Source: Tetradesmus obliquus (taxonomy: Eukaryota; Chlorophyta; Chlorophyceae; Sphaeropleales; Scenedesmaceae). From it: DNA of 64,000 bases. Made by a program: the position numbers and the translations under genes. The notes beneath the pieces are model-generated. The model was not told the origin of the DNA. It worked only from the letters and a program-made list of their open reading frames with translations, and ran no database searches. Shown here piece after piece: positions 47,186-56,746 of the stretch. The stretch covers positions 2,852,001 through 2,916,000 of the forward strand of contig CP126200.1 in NCBI GenBank assembly GCA_030272155.1, written 5' to 3'. Position 1 is the first letter of the stretch. Each line of letters opens with the position of its first letter.

Positions 47186-47644
47186 GCCTCAGGCAACGTA
47201 GCTGGCGTTGCTAGGAGCTTGGGGCCGAGTTCAACTTTGTGCTGGTGAAGGTCATAGGACAGCAGGATGGCAGTACGTGGTCGTCAGCTAAGGCAGCAAG
47301 AAGCAGTATGCGGCAGTTTTCAGAACGAAACAATCCAGCTATACAGTTATGCCAGACAATAAAAGGCATCTCGAACATGTTCAAGCTGTGCCAGTGACAG
47401 GCACCTCGAGTGACACAGCCAATAAGGCTTCGATCGCAGGAATGATGACCAACTTCACTTTACTGCCTGTTTTATGCGCGTGCTGCCCTTTTCGGCACAA
47501 ACTACTGTCTGGACACTGATCACCAAAAAGCGCCGCGACGCGAACAGAAAAACACCAATTGCACAGCTTTGTTGTTGAGCTATACGTTTATTAAGGTTCT
47601 GGTTGGCGCGTGGCGAAGGAAGCAGCAGGCTTACCCAGTACAAC
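47186..47644. promoter_or_regulatory. Divergent intergenic region, Ser/Gln-rich gene and mS29
   Basis: 459 bp between start codons. No clear TATA box on either strand; CTATACGTTTATTAAGG lies about 60 bp before the mS29 ATG. A shared promoter is inferred from layout only. Confidence 0.4.
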
Positions 47645-49689
47645 ATGGCAGCAGCAGGCCTATGGCGTGCTGTTGCCAGCAGGAGTTCCAACCTAGGCGC
47701 AGATCTACAGGCACTGGCAGCCATTCAGCATGCAGCAGGGTGAGCTGCTTGACGTCGCTGCTTGATCCTTTTGCCAATGGCATCGCATGTGCGCCAGCAG
47801 CTTGCTGTCTGTGCTGCTGCTGGCTGCTGCAGTGTGGGTGCTGTGCCACGTCCTCAAGTAACTTTGAATTTGCCTGCAGGTGCAGCCAGTTAATGCACCT
47901 TTCAAGCAGCTTGAGCAACCCCTGGCAGTGCAGGCAGGTCTCGACCAGCAGCAGCAGCAGTAGCAGCAGCGCAGCGCCGGCGTCAGCAACAGAGGTGGCA
48001 ACCTCTGACAGCAGTGTGCGCCTCAGTTTGCAGGCCCCAGCAGATGGACAGGGCCTGCTGTCATCGTAAGTATGAGGCAGTGCTGGCTAGTGTGCAGCAG
48101 CAGTGATCTGCAGGGGCATTGAGTGCATGCTTGCCTGCATGGCAGCTGCTTCTTGTTGCAACCAGCAGATGGACAGGGCTTATTGCCATCGTAAGTGTAT
48201 CAAGCCATGGCTGACTAGCTGGGAGGAGCCAGCGCTGATTAATTAGCAGCAGCATCAGTCGCGAATGCGTTGAGCGCTTGCCAGCGCTGACTAGTTGAGA
48301 GCAGCCAGTGCTGACCGTCTGGCAGCAGCACTAGTCGGAACGGAAACTGCATTAGGCGCTTGCCAGGGTTGAATATCTGGCAGCAGCGGTGCTCAGTTAT
48401 GCATCGAGTGCTTGCCAGCGCTTTGTGGTGGAAAGCCACCAGTTGGCAGTAGCAGTGGTTGGGATGAGCACTGAGTGCTTGCCTGCATGGCAGCTGCTTT
48501 CGTTGATTGGGCTATCAACCAGCGAGGCAGCCAGCTGTCTTTGTGTCACCCAGTGTGCCACTTTTGCCAAGCAGATAATAATGCGTCCTCACGGAAGCAC
48601 ATCGAACAAAACATCTCCAGCAACTGGAGCTGCTTGTCCCCTGCCCCTTCACTGATGCCCTGCAGGCTCATAACCAAGCACTCTTCAAAGCAGCTAGCAG
48701 CAGAGCACATAGGGCTATACTATGACTTCAACAAAGCACTCGTGCCTGAAGCATTCAGGCCATTCCATCAGGTGAGAAGCACTCATCAAGCCTTACTGCT
48801 TGGCTTGTGTGCTTGTGCTGTGCACACTGCTTGGTCAGAATGCAAGGCTGATCAACATGCTTGCTGACACATAAGCACAGCATCACACAGCTAGTTAGGC
48901 CTCTGCTAGTGCATGCCATCTATTGCTGTCAACTCTGTACGGCCCCCGCCCCAGCCACTTGCACCTTCTGTCTCCCATGCTGCTGCCTGCTGCTGCTGCT
49001 GCCGCCAGGCGTTCTACTCGCCCCGGCCAGCCAAGCTGCAGCGCAGGGGTGGCTGCAGATCCCTGCAGGCTGAATTCGACAGCACAGGCAGCAGCAGCCT
49101 CATGTGGCGGCGCAGCAGCCAGGAGCTAGCAGCAGCTCTCAGCAGCAGCAGCAGCGAACCACCGGCTATTCACCTGCGCGGCCCTGCAGGGGCTGGCAAG
49201 AGCATTGCTGTGGTGCAGCTGGTGGAGTGGGCACGCAACAATGGCTGGTGAGTGCTAGCACGCGTGGATGCTGTGCCATCCACCACCAGCAGCAGCAGCA
49301 GCAGCAGAGCAGCAACATGTGCTGGTTGCATTCTCTTGTTGCATATGTCACTGGACAGCAAGCCGCATCCTTGTGCGAAGGGACTGTTAATGCTGTGCGG
49401 AATGTCGGCAGCGGCAAGCCAGCAAGCGCGCCACCGCTGCTGCCATGGTGCTTTGGCTTCAGCACGTGTGTTTCCTTCTGGCAAGAGCATTGCTGTGGTG
49501 CAGCTAGTGGAGTGGGCACGCAACAACGGCTGGTGAGTGGAGCAGTGTGAAACAGTGCAGGTGCAGCAGCTGAGGATGCGGTATTCACCAGTAGCAGCAG
49601 CAGCAGCTTCTGTTGCCCTGTGCAAGCATCTGCTGGCGTGTGCATCGCTGCATGAACCACCAGTACTCTGACACTGTCACCCACTCCTT

Positions 49690-49749
<60 letters not shown>

Positions 49750-50053
49750 AGGCTCGCGCTGTACATCCCTGCAGCTGTCGAGCTCACCCGCGGTGGCTTC
49801 TTCTACAAGAGAGATGACGGCACATATGACACCATAATCTCAGCGCAGCATATCCTCAAGTCATTTGCAGACAGCCATGAAAAGCAGCTGTCAGGCTACA
49901 AGTTGCAGCTGCCAGAGTCGCTGCAGCTGCTGCAGTCGCCTGCTGCAGCTGCTGCTGTTGGCGGCGCTACGGGCAGCGCTGCTGTCAGCGAGGGCAGGGA
50001 CAGCTTGAGGGACCTGGTGATGACTGGGCTCAGCACCGACGACAACGTGAGTT

Positions 50054-50091
<38 letters not shown>

Positions 50092-51599
50092 CCGCTTGCC
50101 TGATGGATCGGCTCCGCGGTTACTCTGCCAGTTGCACACTTCATTAGTATTTTGGACGTTTAGTTTTTTTGCTGATATCACTGATATCAGTGAGGGCAGG
50201 GACAGCTTGAGGGACCTGGTGATGACTAGGCTCAGCACCGATGACAACGTGAGTTGCTGCTGCTGCTGCTGCTTGCTTGCCAGGTGCATTGGCTCCGGGG
50301 TTGCTTTGCCAGTTGCACACTTCACTAGTATCTTGGACGTTTTTGCTGATATCACTGATATCAGCCAGGGCAGGGACAGCTTGAGGGACCTAGTGATGAC
50401 CGGGCTAAGCACCGACGACAGTGTGGGTTGCTGCTGCTGCTGCTGCTGCTGCTGCTATCACCACATGTACCTCGTGTGCTGCTCCTGCCAGACGCGCATG
50501 TAGCTCGCTTGCCTGGTTGACCGGCGCCGCACTGGTTGCTTCGCCAGTTGGACACCTCACTGTTATCTATCTTCGCTTACGCCTGCTGTTCTCCATCGAC
50601 TGCTGCTTGCAGGCCCGCCTGGCAGTGGATTGCTGCCTGCTGCTGGTGAAGGAGCTGGCAGCACTGTCAGCATCCGTGCCGGTGCTGCTGGCTGTTGACG
50701 GCTACAATGTGCTGCACTGGCGCAGCGACTACGGGCGCACCATCAGCCGCAGCCCCCGGGGCAAGCCTGCATATCAGTACAGGCAGGAGCTGCCAGTGCA
50801 CAAGCTGAACCTGGTGCGTGATGGTTGTTATTTGTTAATGTTTGAGAATACACCTCCAGATGATAGATTTGTTGTCAAGCCGTACATTTCTTTGGAGTAT
50901 GCAAGATGGATAGGGTGCTTGAAGTGTTTGCTGTGTTGTGTGATCGCTGCTAGTAACGTCGCTGCCGTGCAGCAACATGTTGGCTTTGGGCCTGTCTGGC
51001 TGCAGGTGCGGGGCCTCAGGCTCTTACAGCGTGACGATCTGCAGCAGTGTTGCGTGTCATTGCTGCTGATATCAGAGCCCTGTTGCAAATGTTGCGTTTG
51101 TTTGTGAACTGCATGCGCTGGGCTTGCGGCTGCTGCACAGTGATGACCTGGCGCAGTGCTGTGTGCTGGTGGCTGACAGCCTGTAACATGCTGCTGCAAA
51201 CGTTGCTTTTGTTGAAATGCAGGCACGGGGCTTCAGGCTGCTGCAGCATGACGACCTGGCGCAGTGCCGTGTGCTGGAGTCTGACAGCAATCATCTGCTG
51301 TTGCAAACGTTGCATCTGTTTGTTTGTGTTTGTAAAATGCAGGCGCGGGGCTTCAGGCTGCTGCAGCGCGACGACCTGGCGCAGTGCGGTGTGCTGGTGG
51401 CTGACAGGCCTTGCTTTGCTGCTGCAAATGTTGCATTTGTTCTTGAAATGCAGGCGCGGGGCTTCAGGCTGCTGCAGCGTGATGACCTGGCGCAGTGCCG
51501 CGTGCTGGTGGCTGACAGTGCCAGCGGGGCGGTGCCTGCTGACCTGGCGGTGCCAAGCAAGGCAGCAGCAGATTACCACATGCCACGCTTCTCCCCGGT

Positions 51600-51639
<40 letters not shown>

Positions 51640-52150
51640 AGAAGAACATCTGCATTTTTGTTCGAGCTGGTTCCGCTGGTGTGCCGTGTGTGTAGGAGCT
51701 ATCTGCTTCCGACTGCATTGATGCCTGCCGGTCCTTCAGTGGCTGAGTATGCGTGGTCATCCCTTTTACAAGAGGCATGTACCGCCCTTGATGTACAACA
51801 GCCGCTTCACATGGTTTGCATGCTTGTTGTGAAAGGCATGTGCAGGTTGAGACTGCGCACGCGCTGTCTTACTGCCATGAGCGCGGCCTGGTGTGCAGCC
51901 CACCCAGCCAGCACACCAGCAATTTCCCGTCTTTTACCTGCTGCTGCTGCTGCTGCTGCTGCTGCGGGGTTGCTGATTTCTGCAGGTGGAGACCGCGCAC
52001 GCGCTGTTCTACTACCACGAGCGGGGGCTGGTGCCCGCCCCACCCAGCCAGCAGCAGGTGGCTGCCATGCGGGCACTGACCAACGGCAGCGGCGAGGAGC
52101 TGCGGCGCTGGTCTGTCAGCATCACGCAGACCGGCATGGGACTGCTGTGA
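47645..52150 (+). CDS. Mitochondrial small ribosomal subunit GTPase mS29 (DAP3), eight exons
   Basis: GTP-binding protein of the mitoribosome head, known in animals as DAP3. Exons: 47645-47739, 47880-48065, 48666-48771, 49009-49247, 49752-50046, 50613-50813, 51454-51597, 51986-52150 (1431 nt, 476 aa). The N-terminus MAAAGLWRAVASRSSN has the Arg/Ser/Ala make-up of a mitochondrial presequence. The family signature includes AAEHIGLYYDF, the P-loop GPAGAGKS (residues 187-194), AVELTRGGFFYKRDDGTYDT, the Walker-B-like LLAVDGYNVLHWRSDYG (near 330-345) and the end VSITQTGMGLL. The first two exons join in phase to give a Ser-rich linker. Introns carry dense exon echoes. Its presence with bL17m in one window is probably chance. 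Confidence 0.95.
48095..49545 (+). repeat. Exon echoes in mS29 introns 2-4
   Basis: 48162-48200 repeats the end of exon 2 (CCAGCAGATGGACAGGGC) with its GTAAGT donor. 48100-48480 carries diverged GAGTGCTTGCCTGCATGGCAG-type units about 75 bp long. 49483-49537 repeats the last 55 nt of exon 4 (GGCAAGAGCATTGCTGTGG, the P-loop codons) with an intact GTGAGTG donor. Confidence 0.85.
50175..50430 (+). repeat. Two extra copies of the end of mS29 exon 5
   Basis: 50185-50255 and 50365-50425 repeat the last 65 nt of exon 49752-50046 (GCAGGGACAGCTTGAGGGAC) with donors GTGAGTTGC and GTGGGTTGC, each followed by a CTG run. Intervening sequence also repeats (ATCACTGATATCAG, GGACGTTT), period about 180 bp. 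Confidence 0.9.
51000..51905 (+). repeat. Echo array before mS29 exon 7, plus one before exon 8
   Basis: Four copies of the exon 7 start (codons ARGFRLLQRDDLAQCRVL) begin near 51006, 51116, 51222 and 51341 before the real exon at 51454, period about 106-119 bp. Copies at 51222 and 51341 keep a perfect ATGCAG acceptor and open frame. 51846-51910 repeats the start of exon 8 (GTTGAGACTGCGCACGCGCT) after a GTGCAG acceptor. Confidence 0.92.
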
Positions 52151-53212
52151 GCAGCAACGTAAAAGTCGCAGGAAGTACATTTTGCATCAGCTGAAACTCC
52201 TACTGCTCACTTACTTGCTAGAAGGGACCGCGCCACCATGGCAGCATGTGGCGCAACTGTGTGGAGCTGGTTGCGGGTATGGGTAGTAAGGGGCTTTCCG
52301 TTGGTGGCTCCATCTGAGGCGTAGAGAAGACGTGCTTTTGTTGGAATACGGGCGTGTGAGAGGACAATGACGAACACGTCTTGCTGCTGTCCTGCAAGAC
52401 GCAGCAGTTGACTTCTCAGCTTCCTTGTGCGGGATTGGAGAATTTTGCAGGCCCGGCCAGTGTACTGCTGTGTGCGTCTCCAGCACCACCAGCAGTGTAC
52501 TGCAGTGTACCAGCAGTGTACTGCTGTGTACTGCAGTGTACTGCTGTGTGCGTCTCCAGCACCACCAGCAGTGTACTGCAGTGTACCAGCAGTGTACTGC
52601 TGTGTACTGCAGTGTACTGCTGTGTGCGTCTCCAGCACCACCAGCAGTACTGTGCCATGCAGGAGCTCTCCCCACGGCAATGTACATGTGCTGTTTTTCT
52701 TTGACAGCCTGTCAGTGTAACTGCCGCCCCCCTATCTCTAACATCTCTTGCTTGTCGGGTCCGAGCGGCTCACTCAAGTAACACTAGACTAAGCTGATTT
52801 GTACATAACGCGTGTGACGTGGCGTGGCGTGTTATGCTTCACGGGTTGACTGAGGGCTGGCAGAGACGGCTGGCAGCCTGCAGGCTCAACCTACATTGCA
52901 ATGTTGCGGTTGCAACCGGCCCCAGGCTGGGTGAAACTGGGCTGGTCCAGCGCGAGTGAGTCACCAATGGCATCAATGCGGCATTTGCAGCCTGCATTCG
53001 CCTGTTTGACGACGTTAGCAGTGTATTCAATGGGTATGTGGTTGTATAGGGAAATAAACAGCCGTGTTGGAGCCATACAGAGCAAATGCGACTGTAACGG
53101 TGTCACAATCAACCTTGGAATCGACACGCAGCTGTCGATGTCGGCAACTGTGCGATGGCACCACCACCCAGCTACGTAGATCCTGCAGCCGATAGCTGCA
53201 TGAAAGCCGCCG
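52151..53212. other. Region downstream of mS29
   Basis: Contains the 76-bp tandem repeat at 52461-52650 and a TGTAA near 52716. A minus-strand open stretch 52863-53127 (QANAGCKCRIDAIGDSLALD) looks mildly protein-like but joins no gene model. No supportable gene. Confidence 0.45.
52461..52650 (+). repeat. 76-bp tandem repeat, about 2.5 copies
   Basis: Units start at 52461, 52537 and 52613 with TGTACTGCTGTGTGCGTCTC and are almost identical. Internally each contains shorter CAGTGTAC repeats. It lies in the presumptive 3' region of mS29. Confidence 0.9.
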
Positions 53213-53476
53213 CACTATGACAAACGGGCGAACGATTAATTGGTGAATGCGACGTGAATGTACGTTAATAACCGGTGAAAAAGCATTCACACGAATGAAG
53301 TGCGAATGGAGTGCGAACCAGCCGTGTTCAGAGTCCATTCACTCGAACGAATGGACTCTGAACACGGCTGGTTCGCACTCCATTCGCACTTCATTCGTGT
53401 GAATGCTTTTTCACCGGTTATTAACGTACATTCACGTCGCATTCACCAATTACTCGTTCGCCCGTTTGTCATAGTG
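53213..53476. mobile_element. Foldback MITE with CACTA termini (264 bp)
   Basis: Two 128-bp arms (53213-53340 and 53349-53476) are inverted repeats with a single mismatch, separated by an 8-bp loop (ACTCGAAC). The ends are CACTATGAC and GTCATAGTG, and the element is flanked by the 3-bp direct repeat CCG (53210-53212, 53477-53479). CACTA termini plus a 3-bp target duplication are hallmarks of the CACTA (En/Spm) superfamily. No transposase is encoded, so it is a non-autonomous snapback element. The near-perfect arms suggest recent formation. Confidence 0.88.
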
Positions 53477-53479
53477 CCG

Positions 53480-53805
53480 GTGGAGACAACGGTCGTTTGC
53501 TGGTCAACAGGTGGGATTGGTCAGCCACATTGCTTCATAAACAGAGACGATTGGGCCAGGCCTGCGTATAGTATTAGCCCATCATCAAACGGAAGCACCA
53601 ACCCCGCAACAGCGCCGCTGGGCAGCAGTGTCTGTCGCAGTCGCAACGGCGCAGCCTATCCCTCCCCCATCTCCCTCTACTTTGGAATCGGGGCAATCCT
53701 AGCACCAACCAAGCCATAGAAATGACGCCGGAATCCTGAAGTTAGTGATCAATTGTGAGTGATGCTGTGCCCAGCTGCCAAGCCATATAGTTGTCCTTTC
53801 ATTCT
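53480..53805. other. Intergenic, nothing recognised
   Basis: Between the foldback element and the stop codon of the chitin-binding membrane protein gene. No repeat or gene signal is seen. Confidence 0.5.
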
Positions 53806-54351
53806 TCACAGTTTCCAGACAGGGTGGTCGTAGTATGTCACATCAGGCAGGCTGTCATCAGCAACTGGGCGGCCCATCACTGCAGTGGCTGTTGAGCCCG
53901 CAAGCACAGCAGTGGAGGGCAGCTGCTGCTGCTTCTTTGCCTGTTCATGGGGTAAGCATGCAGCAGCAGGTAGCACGGCAGCAGGGCAACCACAGTGGTC
54001 ATTGCCAAGGTGCCTTGACCACAAGCATGTTCATGATGCTGTGCATTTAGATGCCGCCTACGCAGCGGCAGCAGGCAAGCCTGCTCCGGCAAATGTTAAT
54101 CTGTGCATGTGAACGCACGCATGCCATGCGGTGCTGATGGTGCTCCCTCTTTTGCTGCTCCTCTGGAGCGAAGGGCCGATGGCGCTGATGCTATGGCTTG
54201 AAATGCAATGGTCTGACCAACACTGCCGCACCTTGAGGGCCTTCTTCTTGTGCCACCACTTCCAGCAGGTGTAGGCCCCACCCAGCAAAGCAGCGGAGGC
54301 CCCAACCCCACCAGACGCAACGCCCACAATGCCTCCAGTGGACCAGCCATG

Positions 54352-54406
<55 letters not shown>

Positions 54407-55550
54407 AGTCGGTTGCCGACAGTTGCACCACCATCCCCGCCATGCGGCTTGCAGCTGCCCCAGCTAGGCATGCAGCCCTGCTCCACGCTGCAGAATGCAT
54501 CTGCGTCGCTGCACACCCAACCGAGGGTGGCGGAGCAGCACTGGCTGCCGGGGCACTTTGTGTTGTGCTGCGGGCCGCAGGGGCCCCAGGCCTCAGCTGT
54601 GCTGGGTGGGCTGCTGCTGCTGGGAATGGCTGGTGGGGTGGGGGTGGCTGGTTGTGTTGCTGGTTGTGTGGCTGGCTGTGTGGCTGATTGTGTTGCTGGT
54701 GGGGTGGCTGGTGGGGTGGCTGGTTGTGTTGCTGGTCGGGTGGCTTGTTGTGTGGCTGGGAGTGTGCCTGGTGTCACCAGTGGTGTGGATGTGCTTGATG
54801 ACGAGGCTGATGGTGTGCCGGTGACTGCTGGTGTGGCTGAGGGTGTGGCAATGTTTGGTGGTGTGTCATTGTTTGATGGTGTCGCTTGTGGTGTGGCTTG
54901 GGTTGTCGCAGCAGGTGTAGGGGCAGCTGCATCGGGCGCTCCTGAACCCACGGCCATGCCAACAGTGCTGATTTGGAAGATGCCTGCTGCGCCGCTGGAA
55001 TCCTGGGCTTGGTTGACCTGAACAATGTCGTCCTGCAAGCTGCTCGGCACTGAGCTGCCTGCCTCTAAAGTGCCTGCATTGTAATGAGCACATGCTTGGA
55101 TGTGTAAGCATGTGACTGTGTAGATTTTTGTTTAAACAGAGTGATTGCATAGGTTCTTGCCCATGCATGTCCAAAGTGCTGCCCTCTGCATGTGCAACTT
55201 GATTGCGCTTGGCTGTGCATGCACCTATCGTAAAAGATTGCACCTGCTTGACAAAAGAGACAGCTCACCCACCTGAGCGTTTCTGGTACAGTGATGTGTC
55301 AGAGTTGGTTGATGCAGGGGCAGCTGCAGATTTGAGGTACGCGCCGGGAATGCCATTGCGGCTGCCGGCTACAAATGACACACACCGAGCGTCATCATTG
55401 CATGCATCAGCAGCAGTGTTGAGGCCTCCAGGGACGAAGCAGAACGGCATCTCTGCACCGCCAGCTGCCTTTTCTTTGTAGTTGCAGCTGTAATCGCCAA
55501 CACCTCTGAGGTCGGTCCTCGCATGGAAGTCATACTCAGCACCTGCGGCG

Positions 55551-55583
<33 letters not shown>

Positions 55584-56746
55584 AGAGTGTGAGGCGTTGC
55601 ACATCCCATGGTCCAGCTCTGAAAGCATGATATGCTACTCAGCAGTCAACGCGCTTTGCCTGTATGCAAAAGGCAAGTCACCGCGGGCCACTGGCTTTGT
55701 CAATGCCATGTACGCTGCTCGCTGCCAAGCACTGCAACCACTTGGCTTTGGCTGAGAAAGCCACATGTTGTCAAATCAAGATCATTTGAAATCTGCAGGT
55801 ACTGCAGTTGATGGCCCACCTTGACAGTCCGGCTGTGAGGGCAGGCAGTAGAGTGTCTCAGGCTGGCTGCGGAACTGTGCTGATGCTGTTACTGACGCCT
55901 TCAAGTAGCCGCACCTTTCATCTTCCATGACAAACCCGACACACTTGGTGTTCTGCTTGCAGGCATCCGCCACTGCTGCTGTGCCTCCACAGAGCTTGCA
56001 AAAGTGCACCACCTGGCCCGCTTTTTCAAAGGTGCTGCCTGGCTGGCCGCAGTCAATGTCATGCCGGTCGACGCTGGTGCGTGGCATCACCAAGAACTCT
56101 GCAGACAGCAGACAGCAGACAGCAGACAGCAGACGGCAGTGCTCATTTGCATAGCAGAACATGTGTTGCGGCTGTGTTGTGCAATCACAGGGACGAGCTG
56201 CAGCCTGTGCAGCAGTGGGCCGCAGGTGTGCTGCGCTGTTATGCAGCCTGCGCGTGCCAGCGAGCACCATTGCAGGAACACCTCCCAGCTGATATTGGCG
56301 CAGGCCTAGCATGCTTGAACCTTACAATCAGTGCAACACAATGTCTGCAGCAAGTCATGGCGCATGCTGCAGATGTGCAGGCTATACAGATCAATGCAAC
56401 AGCGGCAAAGGGCCAGACATGCAACAGCAACACGGAAAAACGTTGCTGGCTGCACGACTTCACCTGCAGTTGCTCCCTGCAGTTGGCGTCTGCTACTGCC
56501 AGTGGGCATTCCACGCAGCAGTACACGCCTGCTGGTAGCGCCAGCAACTGCAGCAGGTGCTGCTTGTAGGGTGACCTGCACAGGGCACATCACAAGAGTT
56601 CTGCTGTTACGTAGCTCATACTGCTGAGCTGCAGTTGCATTTCCGACCAGCTATTGCTGGTGCTCTCGTTTCAACGAAATCACGCAGATAATTTCCGTCA
56701 GGCTGACAGGCAGACTCACCAGCTGCAGCACGCCGAAAAGCAACAT
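53806..56746 (-). CDS. Type I membrane protein: two PAN-like domains, hevein-like chitin-binding domain, TM (554 aa)
   Basis: Probably an extracellular glycan-binding membrane protein. Exons on the minus strand: 56720-56746, 56464-56575, 55820-56098, 55273-55542, 54232-55073, 53806-53940 (1665 nt, in frame). The signal peptide starts MLLFGVLQLVTLQAAPAAVA. Two tandem PAN/apple-like units (about 47-139 and 140-229) share the pattern A-x-AC-x5-C-x-F then YLK and LY. A Thr/Pro/Ala linker (about 280-390) precedes a hevein-type module with eight Cys (about 395-437: CGPQHNTKC, GSQCCS, GWVC, AFCS). Then poly-Ser, one TM helix (about 475-500: GGIVGVASGGVGASAALLGG), a WWHKKK stop-transfer and a 50-residue tail ending VTYYDHPVWKL. 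No kinase domain. The hevein module has an altered spacing before its fifth Cys. Confidence 0.8.
54165..54215 (+). mobile_element. Diverged core of the (ATG)-tailed short element, copy 4
   Basis: GGGCCGATGGCGCTGATGCT followed by ATGGCTTGA matches the core and 5' end of copy 1 (minus strand of 29137-29185). It lies in the last intron of the chitin-binding gene. No target duplication is obvious, which fits an older insertion. Confidence 0.5.
56099..56136 (-). repeat. 7-bp microsatellite at a splice acceptor
   Basis: About five GCAGACA units (plus strand), so TGTCTGC on the coding strand, form the pyrimidine tract directly before the acceptor of exon 55820-56098. Confidence 0.8.

Noticed and set aside
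52863..53127. Minus-strand frame with Cys and Asn residues, possibly pherophorin-like
   Set aside because: No signal peptide, no exon partners and no clear family motif; left as intergenic.
53806..56746. Splitting the PAN and hevein exons into two genes
   Set aside because: All six exons join in phase from one signal peptide to one stop, with ordinary donors and acceptors.
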